Shown: piece after piece, positions 7,850 to 17,250 of the stretch
Numbering within the stretch: position 1 is the first letter of the stretch
How the letters are laid out: each line of letters opens with the position of its first letter
DNA from: Fundidesulfovibrio soli
GTDB lineage: Bacteria; Desulfobacterota; Desulfovibrionia; Desulfovibrionales; Desulfovibrionaceae
DNA length: 64,000 nucleotides
Assembly (NCBI RefSeq): GCF_022808695.1
Contig: NZ_JAKZKW010000004.1
Location: 123,784-187,783, forward strand
Direction: 5' to 3'
Made by a program: the position numbers and the translations under genes
Notes under the pieces: model-generated
Databases searched by the model: none
What the model was told of the DNA's origin: nothing
The model's input: only the letters and a program-made list of their open reading frames with translations

Positions 7850-8767
7850 TTACTGCGCGCGAAGCTCCAAATCAGGCATCGCGGTATCGAATTTCTTGAA
7901 AAACGCGGCTCCAAGGCGGCCAAAGAACTCCTCAAGCCGCGACTGCTCCTTCTTGGGGCCTCGGATCACGGCGGGCTGCTTGGCAGTGATGGAGCTTAGC
8001 TTCTTGAGTTCCTCGAAGGCGTCCTCCTGGGTGCCCAGCTTGTCCACGAGGCCCAGGGACAGCCCGGCCGTACCGGTGACGGCCTTGCCCTGCAGGGCGT
8101 TGAGGGCCTCGGGAGTCAGCTTGCGGGCCTGGGCCACGTCGCCCACGAAGATGTCGTGCAGGTCGCCTATGAGGCCCTGCAGGTAGGCGCGGTCCTCCTC
8201 GGTGAGCGGGCGGAAGGGGGAGCCCGCGTCCTTGAGCTTGCCGGAGGTGAAGCTGTTGTACGTGAACCCCAGCTTCTCCGAGACTCCCTGAAGATTGGGG
8301 AAGCGGCTGAGCACGCCGATGGAGCCGGTGATGGAGCCGGGCAGCGCGTAGATGACCTTGGCCGGGCAGGCCGCGTAGTAGCCGCCGCTGGCCGCCACCG
8401 AGCCGATGGAGACCACCACGGGCTTCTTCTCGGCCAGTTTCTTCACCGCGTAGTACAGCTCCTGGGAGGGGCCGTAGGCGCCGCCGCCGGAGTTCACCCG
8501 CAGGAGCACCCCGCGCACGGCCGAGTCCTCCCGCAGCTTGCGCAGGAAGCGCACCATGCGCGCCGAGTCGTCGATGGTGCCTTCCAGGGTGGCCACGCCG
8601 AGCTTTTCGGAGTGGCTGGAGAACAGGGAGCCGCCCTCCCCCTCGTCGTTCTGGGAATAGGAAGAAAAAAGAGCCATGGCCCCCGCTGTGAGGGCCATGG
8701 CTGCGAAAAGAACCCCGAACACGAACAGAACCGGGTGGCGCCGTCTGAATCCGGGTTTTTGGTTCAT
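7850..8767 (-). CDS. sppA: Signal peptide peptidase SppA (S49 serine protease)
   Basis: 305 aa from ATG 8767, four bases after the S1 stop codon. An in-frame ATG at 8785 inside the S1 gene is possible but has no spaced ribosome binding site. After a short basic N-terminus (FRRRH) one membrane segment spans about residues 12-35. The S49 domain has the nucleophile Ser127 in VAASGGYYAAC and general base Lys179, 52 residues later, in the SGKLKDAGSP motif; this is the Ser/Lys dyad spacing of the short SppA form. It cleaves residual signal peptides in the membrane. Likely translationally coupled to rpsA. Confidence 0.9.
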   Translation of the reverse strand: MNQKPGFRRRHPVLFVFGVLFAAMALTAGAMALFSSYSQNDEGEGGSLFSSHSEKLGVATLEGTIDDSARMVRFLRKLREDSAVRGVLLRVNSGGGAYGPSQELYYAVKKLAEKKPVVVSIGSVAASGGYYAACPAKVIYALPGSITGSIGVLSRFPNLQGVSEKLGFTYNSFTSGKLKDAGSPFRPLTEEDRAYLQGLIGDLHDIFVGDVAQARKLTPEALNALQGKAVTGTAGLSLGLVDKLGTQEDAFEELKKLSSITAKQPAVIRGPKKEQSRLEEFFGRLGAAFFKKFDTAMPDLELRAQ

Positions 8768-8771
8768 AGGA

Positions 8772-10499
8772 TTACTGCTGAGCATCCTCTTCTTGCTTCT
8801 GGCGGATCAGGTCGCCAAGGCCAACGCCCACCTCGGGGCCGGAGGAGCGGTATTCCTTGGCCTTGCGCTTGTCCTCGTCCTCCTTGAGGGACTTGATGGA
8901 CAGGCCCAGGCGGCGCTCGTCGGCGCTGACGTGGATCACGCGGGCTTCGATGACGTCGCCTTCCTTGTACAGCTCGGCAGGGGTCTTGACCTTCTTGCGG
9001 CTGATCTCGGAGACGTGCACCAGGCCCTCGATGCCTTCCTCGACCTCGACGAAGAGGCCGAAGTCCGTGATGTTGGTCACGGTGCCCTTCACCAGGGCGC
9101 CCACCGGGTAACGGGCCGGCACGTCGTGCCAGGGGTCGTCGGCGAGCTGCTTGATGCCCAGGGTGAACTTCTCGTTCTGCTTGTCGACGGTGAGCACCTT
9201 GGCGCGAACCACGTCGCCCACCTTGTACATCTCGCCGGGGTGGCGGACCTTCTTGGTCCAGGAGATGTCGGAGACGTGGATGAGGCCGTCGATGCCGTCC
9301 TCGATGCCGATGAAGATGCCGAACTCCGTGATGTTCTTGACGGTGCCTTCCAGCACGGCGCCCTCGGGGTAGCGCTCGGCCACCAGATCCCACGGGTTGG
9401 GCTTAACCTGCTTCATGCCGAGGCTGATGCGCTTCTTGTCCGGGTCGACGCCGAGGACGACAACCTCGACCTCGTCGCCCAGGTGAACCATCTGGGACGG
9501 GTGGCGCAGCTTGCGGGTCCAGCTCATCTCGGAGATGTGCACCAGGCCCTCGACGCCGGGCTCCAGCTCGACGAACGCGCCGTAGTCGACCAGGTTGGTG
9601 ACCTTGCCGGAGAGGCGCAGGTCCACCGGGTACTTGTCGGCGATGTTCTGCCAGGGGTCCGGGGTGAGCTGCTTCATGCCCAGGGAGACTTTCTGCTTGT
9701 CCTTGTCGAAGGACAGGACCTTGAGCTCGAGCTCGTCGCCCAGGCCGACCATCTCCTTGGGATGCTTCACGCGCTTCCAGGACATGTCGGTGATGTGCAT
9801 CAGGCCGTCGAGGCCGCCGAGGTCGACGAACACGCCGTACTCGGTGATGTTCTTCACGCGGCCCTTGACCACCTGATCTTCTTCCAGGGTGGTGAGCAGA
9901 TCGCGGCGAAGGGACTCGCGGCGCTCCTCCAGCAGGACCCTGCGGGAGACGATGACGTTGGAGCGGCGACGGTTGATTTTGAGGACGCGGAACTCGAACT
10001 CCTTGCCGACCAGGGCGTCCATGTCGGGCACGGGGCGCAGGTCGACGTGGGAACCGGGCAGGAAGGCTTCCACGCCGCCCAGGTCGACGGTGTAGCCGCC
10101 CTTGATGCGGCGCTGGATGCGCCCGGAGATGATGTCGTCCTTGTCTTGGAGGTCTTCCAGCTTGTCGAAGAGCTGCATCCGCTTGGCGCGGTCGCGGGAG
10201 AGGTGGATCGTGCCTTCGGACTCGTTCTTGCCCACGACGTAGACGTCGATTTCTTCACCGACCCCGACAGTGACATTGCCCTCGGCATCGGTGAACTCGG
10301 CCACTGGGATCTGGCCTTCAGACTTGAAGTTGACGTCGACGAGGATGTGTTCCTTGCCCACGCGGACCACCACGCCTTTGGTGATGATGCCTTCCTCGAG
10401 ATCCCCGAAATCTTCATTCAGGTAATCTTCGAGCGCGGACTCGAAATTCATTTCCATGTCTTGTGGGGTAGAAGTTTTCGAATGTTCGGTGTTGTCCAT
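8772..10499 (-). CDS. rpsA: 30S ribosomal protein S1
   Basis: 575 aa with six consecutive S1 (OB-fold) domains, the full complement of Gram-negative S1. Recurrent units of the type GxVxNITxYGxFVxL and GLxHISxMSW appear in domains 3-6, and the N-terminal two domains bind the ribosome. It tethers mRNA to the 30S subunit for initiation. The start at ATG 10499 (MDNTEH) has GGAGG 11 nt upstream; a longer upstream frame is not coding-like. It sits between the CorC-like gene and sppA in one minus-strand run. Confidence 0.96.
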   Translation of the reverse strand: MDNTEHSKTSTPQDMEMNFESALEDYLNEDFGDLEEGIITKGVVVRVGKEHILVDVNFKSEGQIPVAEFTDAEGNVTVGVGEEIDVYVVGKNESEGTIHLSRDRAKRMQLFDKLEDLQDKDDIISGRIQRRIKGGYTVDLGGVEAFLPGSHVDLRPVPDMDALVGKEFEFRVLKINRRRSNVIVSRRVLLEERRESLRRDLLTTLEEDQVVKGRVKNITEYGVFVDLGGLDGLMHITDMSWKRVKHPKEMVGLGDELELKVLSFDKDKQKVSLGMKQLTPDPWQNIADKYPVDLRLSGKVTNLVDYGAFVELEPGVEGLVHISEMSWTRKLRHPSQMVHLGDEVEVVVLGVDPDKKRISLGMKQVKPNPWDLVAERYPEGAVLEGTVKNITEFGIFIGIEDGIDGLIHVSDISWTKKVRHPGEMYKVGDVVRAKVLTVDKQNEKFTLGIKQLADDPWHDVPARYPVGALVKGTVTNITDFGLFVEVEEGIEGLVHVSEISRKKVKTPAELYKEGDVIEARVIHVSADERRLGLSIKSLKEDEDKRKAKEYRSSGPEVGVGLGDLIRQKQEEDAQQ

Positions 10500-10590
10500 G
10501 ACCTGGTTGACCTCCAACAGGATATTCCCTCGCAAAAGGATTAAACCCCCTACCCGAAAAGTCCAGGGCTGACAACCGCTCTTTCGGGGC

Positions 10591-11895
10591 TTATTCCTCG
10601 TCCCCCTCCGAATCCGGGATTTTCTGCACAAGCACCCTGTCCACCCTCCTGCCGTCCATGTCCACCACTTCGAAACGATAGCCCTTGTACACGAACCAGT
10701 CGGCAACGGAGGGAATTGTCCCCAATTCCCTGAGCACCAGCCCGGCCAGGGTGTGCGGGGGATGCTCGGGCCTGTCCAGGCCCAGCAGGTCGTAGACCTC
10801 CATGGCAGGGGTCATGGCGTCCACCAGCCAGGAGCCGTCCTGGCGCTGGACGATGCGCGGCTCGTCCCCCTGCCTGCCCAGCGCCCCCTCGCCCACCACG
10901 GCCCCCAGCACGTCCGTGAAGGTGACGAGGCCCTGGATGTCGCCGAACTCGTCCACCACCACGGCCATGTTCTGCCCGGCCTGGCGCAGCTGCTCCAGCA
11001 GGTTGAAGGTGGTCGAGCTCTCGGGCACGTGCGGCGGCGAAACGAGGAGCCCCGCGATGGATTCGGGGTTGGCCAGCGCGCCGGTGGCGAGCAGGTCCTT
11101 GGCTTCGGCCACGCCCAGCAGGTTCTCAAGGCCGCCGCGGGTCACGGGGAAGCGGTTGAACGGGGTCCGGGCGATGGTCTTTGGGATAGTTTCGGGGTTG
11201 TCCAGGTCGAGGTGGACGATCCTGGAGCGGTGGGTCATGAGCGTGCCCACGGGCCTGTCGCCCAGGCGCATCACACGCTCCAGCATGTCGCGCTCCACAT
11301 CCTCCAGGACCCCGGCCACGGCGGCCTGGCGCACCAGGAGCCTGATCTCGTCTTCGCTGACTTCGCTGCCCCGCCCTACCGTGGCTCCCATCAGGCGCAG
11401 CACCAGGCGCGTCGCCGCCGAGAGAGCGGCCGCCGCGGGCCTGGCCAGGCGCAGCAGCACCCGCATGGGTCGGGCCAGGGCGCAGGCCACGGCCTCGGGG
11501 TGGGCGATGGCCAGGCGCTTGGGCACCAGCTCCCCCAGCACCAGGGTCAGGACGGTGATGCCCGCCACCACCAGCCCGAAGCCCAGGGTCTGGGCGTAGG
11601 GGGCGAGCAGGGGCAAGGCCGACAGGGCCTCGGTGGCGTGGTGGGCCAGGGAGGCCTCGCCGTAGGCGCCGGAGAGGATGGTCAGCAGGGTGATGGCGAT
11701 CTGCAGGGTGGCCAGGAAGCCTTCGGGGTTGTCGGCCAGGTCCAGGGCGGCGCGGGCCCCCCGGTCGCCCCGGTCGGCCCGGCGATTGAGCAGCGCCCGG
11801 CGGGAGGTGACCACTGCCATCTCGGCGGCCACGAAGAAGCCGTTGCACACGATGAGCAGGGCCACGACGCAGATTTGCAGTATGGTCTGGGTCAT
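10591..11895 (-). CDS. CNNM/CorC-family membrane protein with CBS pair
   Basis: 434 aa from ATG 11895. The order is an N-terminal CNNM (DUF21) transmembrane domain with about four hydrophobic segments (residues 1-140, including LVLGELVPK), a CBS-domain pair (about 200-330, VGTLMTHRSRIVHLD and VVVDEFGDIQGLVTFTDVL), and a C-terminal CorC/HlyC domain (FVYKGYRFEVVDMDGRRVDRV). The family is often annotated as hemolysin, but members act in magnesium or cobalt transport, probably as Mg2+ exporters; substrate is not readable from the sequence. S1 follows after 91 bp. Confidence 0.9.
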   Translation of the reverse strand: MTQTILQICVVALLIVCNGFFVAAEMAVVTSRRALLNRRADRGDRGARAALDLADNPEGFLATLQIAITLLTILSGAYGEASLAHHATEALSALPLLAPYAQTLGFGLVVAGITVLTLVLGELVPKRLAIAHPEAVACALARPMRVLLRLARPAAAALSAATRLVLRLMGATVGRGSEVSEDEIRLLVRQAAVAGVLEDVERDMLERVMRLGDRPVGTLMTHRSRIVHLDLDNPETIPKTIARTPFNRFPVTRGGLENLLGVAEAKDLLATGALANPESIAGLLVSPPHVPESSTTFNLLEQLRQAGQNMAVVVDEFGDIQGLVTFTDVLGAVVGEGALGRQGDEPRIVQRQDGSWLVDAMTPAMEVYDLLGLDRPEHPPHTLAGLVLRELGTIPSVADWFVYKGYRFEVVDMDGRRVDRVLVQKIPDSEGDEE

Positions 11896-11951
11896 CCGCG
11901 CTGCATAGCGCCCCTGGGGCGCGAGGACAATGGGAACATGGCCCGGCGCCC

Positions 11952-12005
11952 GCGCGAAGCGGAAAGGGATTCCAAAGGGAGGAACTCCCTTTGGCCGCCG
12001 GAGGC
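11952..12005 (+). repeat. Extragenic palindromic repeat, family C (copy 1)
   Basis: The core CCAAAGGGAG-GAA-CTCCCTTTGG is followed by CCGCCGGAGGC. Its 42-bp central part matches 62750-62791 (inverted) at 41 of 42 positions, and related copies lie at 15007-15053 and 62661-62713. It is noncoding, upstream of the CorC-like gene. Confidence 0.75.
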
Positions 12006-12068
12006 CTCGGCCGGACCCGCCACGGCTCAACGCGTCTGAAACGTGGCAAGCTTACAAGGCGCCTCCCT

Positions 12069-12455
12069 CTAGACCTCGTCCACCTGGCTGAAGGTCAGCT
12101 TGCGCAAGAGGGTGCGGTGCACGCTGCAGCCCTTGGCCGCCCGCAGCAGGCGGTCGCGCTGGGCCTGGTCCAGGTTCCCCTTGAGCTCGATGGAATAGCG
12201 GAAATCCGCCACGGTCTGGTCGCTGCGGTCCAGGCGCACGGCCACGCGCACCGCCTCCAGGGGGATGTCGTGCTTCTTGGCGTACATGCGCACGGTGATG
12301 CCCACGCAGTTGCCCAGCGCGGCCTCCAGCAGGTCGTGCGGGCTGAAGCCGTCGCCGCCTCCGCCGTACTGTGGGGCCGCGTCGGAGAGGGCCTCGCGCG
12401 TGCCGTCGCTGAAGCGCATCTGGAAGTCGTTGGCCTGGCTGTCGCTCGTGATCAT
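12069..12455 (-). CDS. OsmC/Ohr-family peroxide-reducing protein
   Basis: 128 aa, the standard length of the family. The two redox cysteines are Cys50 in AALGNC and Cys110 in AKGCSVHRT, on the helices where OsmC and Ohr proteins place their peroxidatic and resolving cysteines. It is expected to reduce organic hydroperoxides in the cytoplasm as a homodimer, using lipoyl or thiol donors. AAGGAGG supports the start. It is the last gene of a minus-strand run after malQ (33-bp gap), so it may be co-transcribed with it. Confidence 0.88.
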   Translation of the reverse strand: MITSDSQANDFQMRFSDGTREALSDAAPQYGGGGDGFSPHDLLEAALGNCVGITVRMYAKKHDIPLEAVRVAVRLDRSDQTVADFRYSIELKGNLDQAQRDRLLRAAKGCSVHRTLLRKLTFSQVDEV

Positions 12456-12488
12456 GGTCGTCCTCCTTGTCGCGATTCTTCGATGGGG

Positions 12489-13991
12489 TCAGCGCGAACG
12501 CCCGTAGAGTTCCGCCATGGCGGACAGCTCCGCCGCGAGTGCGTCGCGGAAGGCCTCGCGCCGAACCCGCCAGCACCAGTTGCCCTTGGCCTGGGAGGGC
12601 ATGTTCATGCGCGCCCCCTCGTCCAGACTCAGGATGTCCTGCATGGGGGCCACGGCCAGCCGGGCCACGCTCATGTAGGCCATGCGCAGCATGGCCCAGG
12701 CCACGTCCCACTCGCCTATGTCGCGGCCGAGGTAGCTCTGCAGGCAGGCGCGGCCCTCCGGCCCGGCGTCCTGGCGGTACCAGCCCAGGGTGGTGTTGTT
12801 GTCGTGGGTGCCGGTGTAGGCCACGGCGTTCTCCACGTGGTTGTGGGGCGCGTCGCAGTTCTCCCCGATCTCCGGCCCGAAAGCGAACTGGAGCACCTTC
12901 ATGCCCGGGAAGCCGAAGCCGTCGCGCAGCTCGCGCACGTCCGGAGTGATGACGCCCAGGTCCTCCGCGAGGATGGGCAGCGTGGGGAAGTGCGCCAGCA
13001 GCGCCTTGAAGAAGGCCGCGCCCGGGGCGGGCACCCAGGTCCCTTTCACGGCTGTCTTCTCCGCGGCGGGGATTTCCCAGTAGCCCGCAAAACCCCGGAA
13101 GTGGTCCAGGCGCACGAAGTCGTAGAGGGCGAAATTGTGAGCCAGCCGCCTGGTCCACCAGGCGAAGCCTTCTTTCTGGTGCGCGTCCCAGTCGTAAACG
13201 GGGTTGCCCCAGCGCTGGCCCGTCTCGCTGAAGTAATCCGGGGGCACGCCCGCCACGAACAGGGGCTCGCGGTCAGGGCCGAGCTTGAAAAGCTTCTGGT
13301 TGGCCCAGACGTCCGCGCTGTCCTGCGTGACGTAGATGGGCGCATCCCCGATGAGCAGGATGCCGCGTTTGGCCAGATGCGCCCGAAGCCGCTCCCACTG
13401 GCCGTAGAACAGGAACTGGGCGAAGGCCTCGCGCAGGATCTGTGGCGCGAGGGCCTCGCGGCGCTCGCGCAAGGCCTCGGGGTCGCGGTCGCGCAGGGGC
13501 GCGGGCCAGCGCGTCCAGGAGATGCCTCCCAGCGAGGCCTTCACCGCCTTGAACAGGCAGTAGTCCTCCAGCCATTGGGCGTGGCGGGCCCTGAAGCGCC
13601 GGAAGTCGGCGTCCGCCTCCAGGCCGGGGGCAGCGCGCTCGAAGGCCAGGTCCAGCAGGCGCTGCTTGAAGGCCTGGGCCGCCGGATACACGGCGAAGTC
13701 CGGACAGTGCTCGGGCATCTCGCCGATGTCGGACCAGCCGATGAGTCCCTCCTGGGCCATGACCTCGGGGCTGATGAGCAGTGGGTTGCCCGCGAAGGCC
13801 GAGTCGCTGGAATAGGGGGAATCCCCGATGAAACTGGAGGTGGGCGTCAGCGGCAGTATCTGCCAGCAGCTCTGCCCGGCGCGCTCCAGGAAGTCGGCGA
13901 AGGCGTAGGCCCCCGGCCCCAGGTCGCCCACGCCGTAGGGCGAAGGCAGGCTGGTGATGTGCAAAAGGATTCCCGCGCCGCGTCTGTGCAT
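12489..13991 (-). CDS. malQ: 4-alpha-glucanotransferase (amylomaltase, GH77)
   Basis: 500 aa. It transfers segments of alpha-1,4-glucan between acceptors in glycogen and maltodextrin metabolism. The N-terminus (GILLHITSLPSPYGVGDLG) and the three catalytic acids of GH77 are visible: Asp in FVRLDHFRGF (nucleophile), Glu in ILAEDLG (acid/base) and Asp in TGTHDNNTT. AGGGGAG precedes the ATG. It begins 13 bp after the Cys-cluster gene and is near glgB, so glycogen remodelling is its likely role. Confidence 0.95.
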   Translation of the reverse strand: MHRRGAGILLHITSLPSPYGVGDLGPGAYAFADFLERAGQSCWQILPLTPTSSFIGDSPYSSDSAFAGNPLLISPEVMAQEGLIGWSDIGEMPEHCPDFAVYPAAQAFKQRLLDLAFERAAPGLEADADFRRFRARHAQWLEDYCLFKAVKASLGGISWTRWPAPLRDRDPEALRERREALAPQILREAFAQFLFYGQWERLRAHLAKRGILLIGDAPIYVTQDSADVWANQKLFKLGPDREPLFVAGVPPDYFSETGQRWGNPVYDWDAHQKEGFAWWTRRLAHNFALYDFVRLDHFRGFAGYWEIPAAEKTAVKGTWVPAPGAAFFKALLAHFPTLPILAEDLGVITPDVRELRDGFGFPGMKVLQFAFGPEIGENCDAPHNHVENAVAYTGTHDNNTTLGWYRQDAGPEGRACLQSYLGRDIGEWDVAWAMLRMAYMSVARLAVAPMQDILSLDEGARMNMPSQAKGNWCWRVRREAFRDALAAELSAMAELYGRSR

Positions 13992-14004
13992 GAGTCGTCT
14001 CCCC

Positions 14005-14940
14005 TCAATCGGTGATGGCGGCCAGCCCGGCCGCCGCGTCGGCCACGCGGCCCTTGAGCCCGGCCATGAGCGCCACGCAGTTGCGCAGCACCGTCGTGCG
14101 CGCCCGCTCGGACTTGTCCTTGCGGGCCATGGCCTCCTCCACCGCCCGGGCGGCCAGCGCCATCTGGCGCTCCAGGCACTCTTCGGCGCGCTGGGCCGTG
14201 ATCCTCCCGGCGGCAGCCAGGTAGACCAGGGCCGGGGCGAAGGGCAGATCCACCTTGCCGTTGCCCTTCACCGAGCCCAGCAGCTCCGAGAGCCCCGGCA
14301 GGGGCGGGAAGTTGCCCGAGGCCAGGCCCCAGAAGGGCAGGAAGAGCGAGTCCTCCCGGATGGTCTCCTGCCGGGCGGCCAGGGCCGCCGCCGCATCCGG
14401 GTCGATGATCTTGCCGTCGCGCCAGAGCGCGGGCGCGGCCTCCGAGGTGTCGCAGCCCGTGCGCTGCCCCAGCGCGCGCAGCGGGACGTTCTGCAGCATC
14501 TCCGGGAAGAGCGGGTCCAGCGGGAAGACGCGGCAGGCCAGAGGGCGGCGCTCGTAGGCGGAGCAGGCCCCCCGCGGGTCCAGCGCGGCGCAGCGCGCGG
14601 CTCCGGCCTCGCGCTCGCCCAGGGCGCAGGCCCCCGCGGTGATGAAGGTGGCCACCCGCTCCCCCGTTGCCTTGAGCTTGCCCACGCGGAAGACCATGTC
14701 CCGGCTGGGGTCCTGGGCCAGCTTGTCCTTGCGGAAGGCCAGGGCCGTGAGCAGCTCCTCGTGGCTCAGAGGCGTGGCCGGGCGGTTCTTGGAGAAGTCG
14801 TCCAGGTTCCAGGTCTCCACGGAGAAGACCAGGGCCAGCAGGAAGCTGTCGTCGTAGTCCAGGGCCTCGGCGATGCCCAGCGGGATGCTGGAGCGGCAGC
14901 AGGCGGAGCAGCGGGTGCAGCCGAAGTGCAGTTCGTTCAT
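14005..14940 (-). CDS. YkgJ-family cysteine-cluster protein
   Basis: 311 aa from ATG 14940 (MNELHF), chosen because AAGGA lies upstream; a start 15 codons earlier lacks one. The family signature is present: CTRCSACC near the N-terminus, then CSAYERRPLACRVFP with further Cys. These cysteines are thought to bind zinc or an iron-sulfur cluster, but no reaction is established. The C-terminal half is an Ala-rich helical region without a recognisable domain. It lies directly upstream of malQ with a 13-bp gap. Function unknown. Confidence 0.8.
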   Translation of the reverse strand: MNELHFGCTRCSACCRSSIPLGIAEALDYDDSFLLALVFSVETWNLDDFSKNRPATPLSHEELLTALAFRKDKLAQDPSRDMVFRVGKLKATGERVATFITAGACALGEREAGAARCAALDPRGACSAYERRPLACRVFPLDPLFPEMLQNVPLRALGQRTGCDTSEAAPALWRDGKIIDPDAAAALAARQETIREDSLFLPFWGLASGNFPPLPGLSELLGSVKGNGKVDLPFAPALVYLAAAGRITAQRAEECLERQMALAARAVEEAMARKDKSERARTTVLRNCVALMAGLKGRVADAAAGLAAITD

Positions 14941-15006
14941 GGGGTCGGTGAATCCTTGGGACTGATATGGATTACGCATGGCCATGGGGGAAGGGCCGGA
15001 GAAGAA

Positions 15007-15053
15007 CTCCGGCGGCCAAAGGACGAAGCCCGGCTTCGCCCTTTGGAATCCCT
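15007..15053 (-). repeat. Extragenic palindromic repeat, family C (copy 4)
   Basis: CTCCGGCGGCCAAAGG and CCCTTTGGAATCCCT match the arms of the other copies in the orientation of 62750-62791. The centre is replaced by CGAAGCCCGGCTTCG, itself a hairpin. It lies between glgB and the Cys-cluster gene. Confidence 0.65.
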
Positions 15054-15118
15054 CATCATTTCAAAATATTCCCGCCACCGGGGCGGCTCTGGCGAACCCT
15101 GTGGTCCCGTGGCCCGGC

Positions 15119-17038
15119 CTAGGGCGCGGGCTTGAAGAACATGGCCGAGAGCGGCGGCAGGGTCAGCGTAAGCGAGAAGGGCCTGCCGTGCGCCTCGATG
15201 GCCTGGGCCTCCACGGCCCCTGCGTTGCCCATGCCCGAGCCGTGGTACCAGTCCGCGTCGGAGTTGAGCAGCTCGCGCCAGAGCCCGCCCGAGGGCACGC
15301 CCACGATGTAGCCCTCGCGCGGCACAGGGGTGAGGTTGCAGCACACGAGCACCACGTCGGAGGGGTCGCGCGCCAGCCGCAGGAAGGTGAGCACGCTGGC
15401 CTCGGCGTCGTGGAAATCCACCCACTGGAAGCCCTTTTGCTCGAAATCCAGCTCGTGCAGGGCGGGTTCGCCCTTGTACAGGGCGTTCAGGTCCTTGATC
15501 CAGCGGTGCACGCCCTCGTGGCCGGGATGCTGGAGCAGGCCCCAGTCCACCTCTCCGTCGTGTTTCCATTCGGCCCACTGGGCCACGTCCGCGCCCTGGA
15601 AGAGCAGCTTCTTGCCCGGGTGCGCCCACATGTAACCCAGCAGCAGGCGCAGGCCCGCCAGCTTCTGCCAGTGGTCGCCGGGCATCTTGTTCAAGAGCGA
15701 GCCTTTGCCGTGCACCACCTCGTCGTGGGAGAGGGGCAGCACGAAGTTCTCGTTGAAGGCGTACCAGATGGAGAAGGAGAGCTGGCCCTGGTGGTATTTG
15801 CGGAACACCGGGTCCTTGGCGAAGTAGTCCAGGGTGTCGTGCATCCAGCCCATGTTCCACTTCATGCCGAAGCCCAGGCCGCCCAGGTAGGGCGGGCGCG
15901 AGACCATGGGCCAGTCCGTGGACTCCTCGGCCATGGTCTGTATGCCGGGGTAGCTGGTGTAGGCCGCCTCGTTCAGGGCGCGCATGAAGGCGATGGCCTC
16001 CAGGTTCTCCTTGCCGCCGTAGATGTTGGGCACCCACTCGCCCTCCTGGCGGGAGTAGTCCAGGTAGAGCATGGAGGCCACGGCGTCCACGCGGAGGCCG
16101 TCGGCGTGGTAGCGGTCCAGCCAGAACAGGCCCGAGGAGAGCAGGAAAGCCCGCACCTCGTTGCGCCCGTAGTTGAAGATGGAGCTCTTCCAGTCCGGGT
16201 GGTAGCCCTGCTTGGGGTCCTCGTGCTCATAGAGCGCGGTGCCGTCGAAGCCGCTCAGGCCGTGCCCGTCCGTGGGGAAGTGGGAGGGCACCCAATCCAG
16301 GATGACGCCGATCCCGGCGGCGTGCAGGGCGTCCACAAGGTGCATGAAGTCCTGGGGCGTGCCGTAGCGGCTGGAGGGGGCGAAGTAGCCCAGGGTCTGG
16401 TAGCCCCAGGAGCCGAAGAAGGGGTGCTCCATCACGGGGAGGAACTCCACGTGGGTGAAGCCCATCTCCGCAAGGTAGGCCGGAAGTTCCGCCGCCAGCT
16501 CCCGGTAGGAGTAGGAGTGCCAGGTATCCTGGTGGCGCTTCCAGGAGCCGATGTGCATCTCGTAGACGCTCATGGGCGCCTCCAAGCCGTTGCGCGCCGC
16601 GCGCCGGCCCATCCAGTCCGCGTCGTTCCAGCGGTAGTCCTCGAGTTTCCAGACCACGGACGCGGTCTTGGGGGCCACCTCCCAGGCCAGGGCGAAGGGG
16701 TCGCCCTTCTCCAGCTTCTGGCCCCGGTGGTTCGAGGTGATGTGGTATTTGTAGACCGCGCCCTGCCCCACGCCCGGCACGAAGCCCTCCCAGATTCCGG
16801 AGCTGTCCAGGCGCGGGCTCAGCGGGTGGCTGCGCGGGTTCCAGCCGTTGAAGTCCCCGATGACGGAGACCTTCCGGGCGTTGGGGGCCCACACCGCGAA
16901 GAGCGTCCCCTCCTGGCCGTCCACGCACAGCAGGTGCGAGCCCAGCTTGTCGTAGAGCCTGAAGTGGCTGCCTTCCTTGAAAAGGTAGATGTCGTGGTCG
17001 GTGAGCAGGCTCACGCCGTGAATTACGCTTGCGGCCAT
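15119..17038 (-). CDS. glgB: 1,4-alpha-glucan branching enzyme (GH13)
   Basis: 639 aa from ATG 17038, with AGGAGA five bases upstream. It adds alpha-1,6 branches to glycogen. An N-terminal CBM48 domain (FAVWAPNARKVSVIGDFNGW) precedes the GH13 barrel, with VILDWVPSHFP, the nucleophile Asp in GLRVDAVASMLYLDYSR, the acid/base Glu in MAEESTDWP and the third Asp in SHDEVVHGKGSL. A C-terminal beta domain ends the protein. It lies upstream of the YkgJ-malQ-osmC run, separated by a repeat. No glycogen synthase or glgC lies in the window. Confidence 0.96.
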   Translation of the reverse strand: MAASVIHGVSLLTDHDIYLFKEGSHFRLYDKLGSHLLCVDGQEGTLFAVWAPNARKVSVIGDFNGWNPRSHPLSPRLDSSGIWEGFVPGVGQGAVYKYHITSNHRGQKLEKGDPFALAWEVAPKTASVVWKLEDYRWNDADWMGRRAARNGLEAPMSVYEMHIGSWKRHQDTWHSYSYRELAAELPAYLAEMGFTHVEFLPVMEHPFFGSWGYQTLGYFAPSSRYGTPQDFMHLVDALHAAGIGVILDWVPSHFPTDGHGLSGFDGTALYEHEDPKQGYHPDWKSSIFNYGRNEVRAFLLSSGLFWLDRYHADGLRVDAVASMLYLDYSRQEGEWVPNIYGGKENLEAIAFMRALNEAAYTSYPGIQTMAEESTDWPMVSRPPYLGGLGFGMKWNMGWMHDTLDYFAKDPVFRKYHQGQLSFSIWYAFNENFVLPLSHDEVVHGKGSLLNKMPGDHWQKLAGLRLLLGYMWAHPGKKLLFQGADVAQWAEWKHDGEVDWGLLQHPGHEGVHRWIKDLNALYKGEPALHELDFEQKGFQWVDFHDAEASVLTFLRLARDPSDVVLVCCNLTPVPREGYIVGVPSGGLWRELLNSDADWYHGSGMGNAGAVEAQAIEAHGRPFSLTLTLPPLSAMFFKPAP

Positions 17039-17100
17039 TCCGTCTCCTGGATGCGCTGGATATCTTTGCGCAGGATAGGCCAATTGAACGGCCAGGGAAA

Positions 17101-17232
17101 GAGGGCTTTAGCCCTCGTGCTGCTGGCAAAGCCCGCTTTGGGGCATTGCCAGCGGCTCTCCGCGCAGCGGAGCCCGGAGCAGGGCGGCTTCGCCGCCCGT
17201 CAGCGGCTCTCAAAACCCCGTCTTCGGGGTTT
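17101..17232. repeat. Run of five adjacent small hairpins
   Basis: Five inverted repeats lie head to tail: GAGGGCTTTAGCCCTC (17101-17116), GCTGGCAA/TTGCCAGC (17122-17153), CTCCGC/GCGGAG (17158-17172), GGGCGGC/GCCGCCC (17182-17198) and AAACCCCG/CGGGGTTT (17213-17232). The region is noncoding and fills the gap between glgB and the metallopeptidase gene. Confidence 0.6.
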
Positions 17233-17233
17233 G
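17210..17233 (-). terminator. Probable terminator of the YgjP-type metallopeptidase gene
   Basis: AAACCCCG/CGGGGTTT, read on the minus strand, ends in TTTTG. It is the hairpin closest to the stop codon of the gene and the fifth in the hairpin run. Confidence 0.55.
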
Positions 17234-17250
17234 TCATCAATCAGAGGGCT

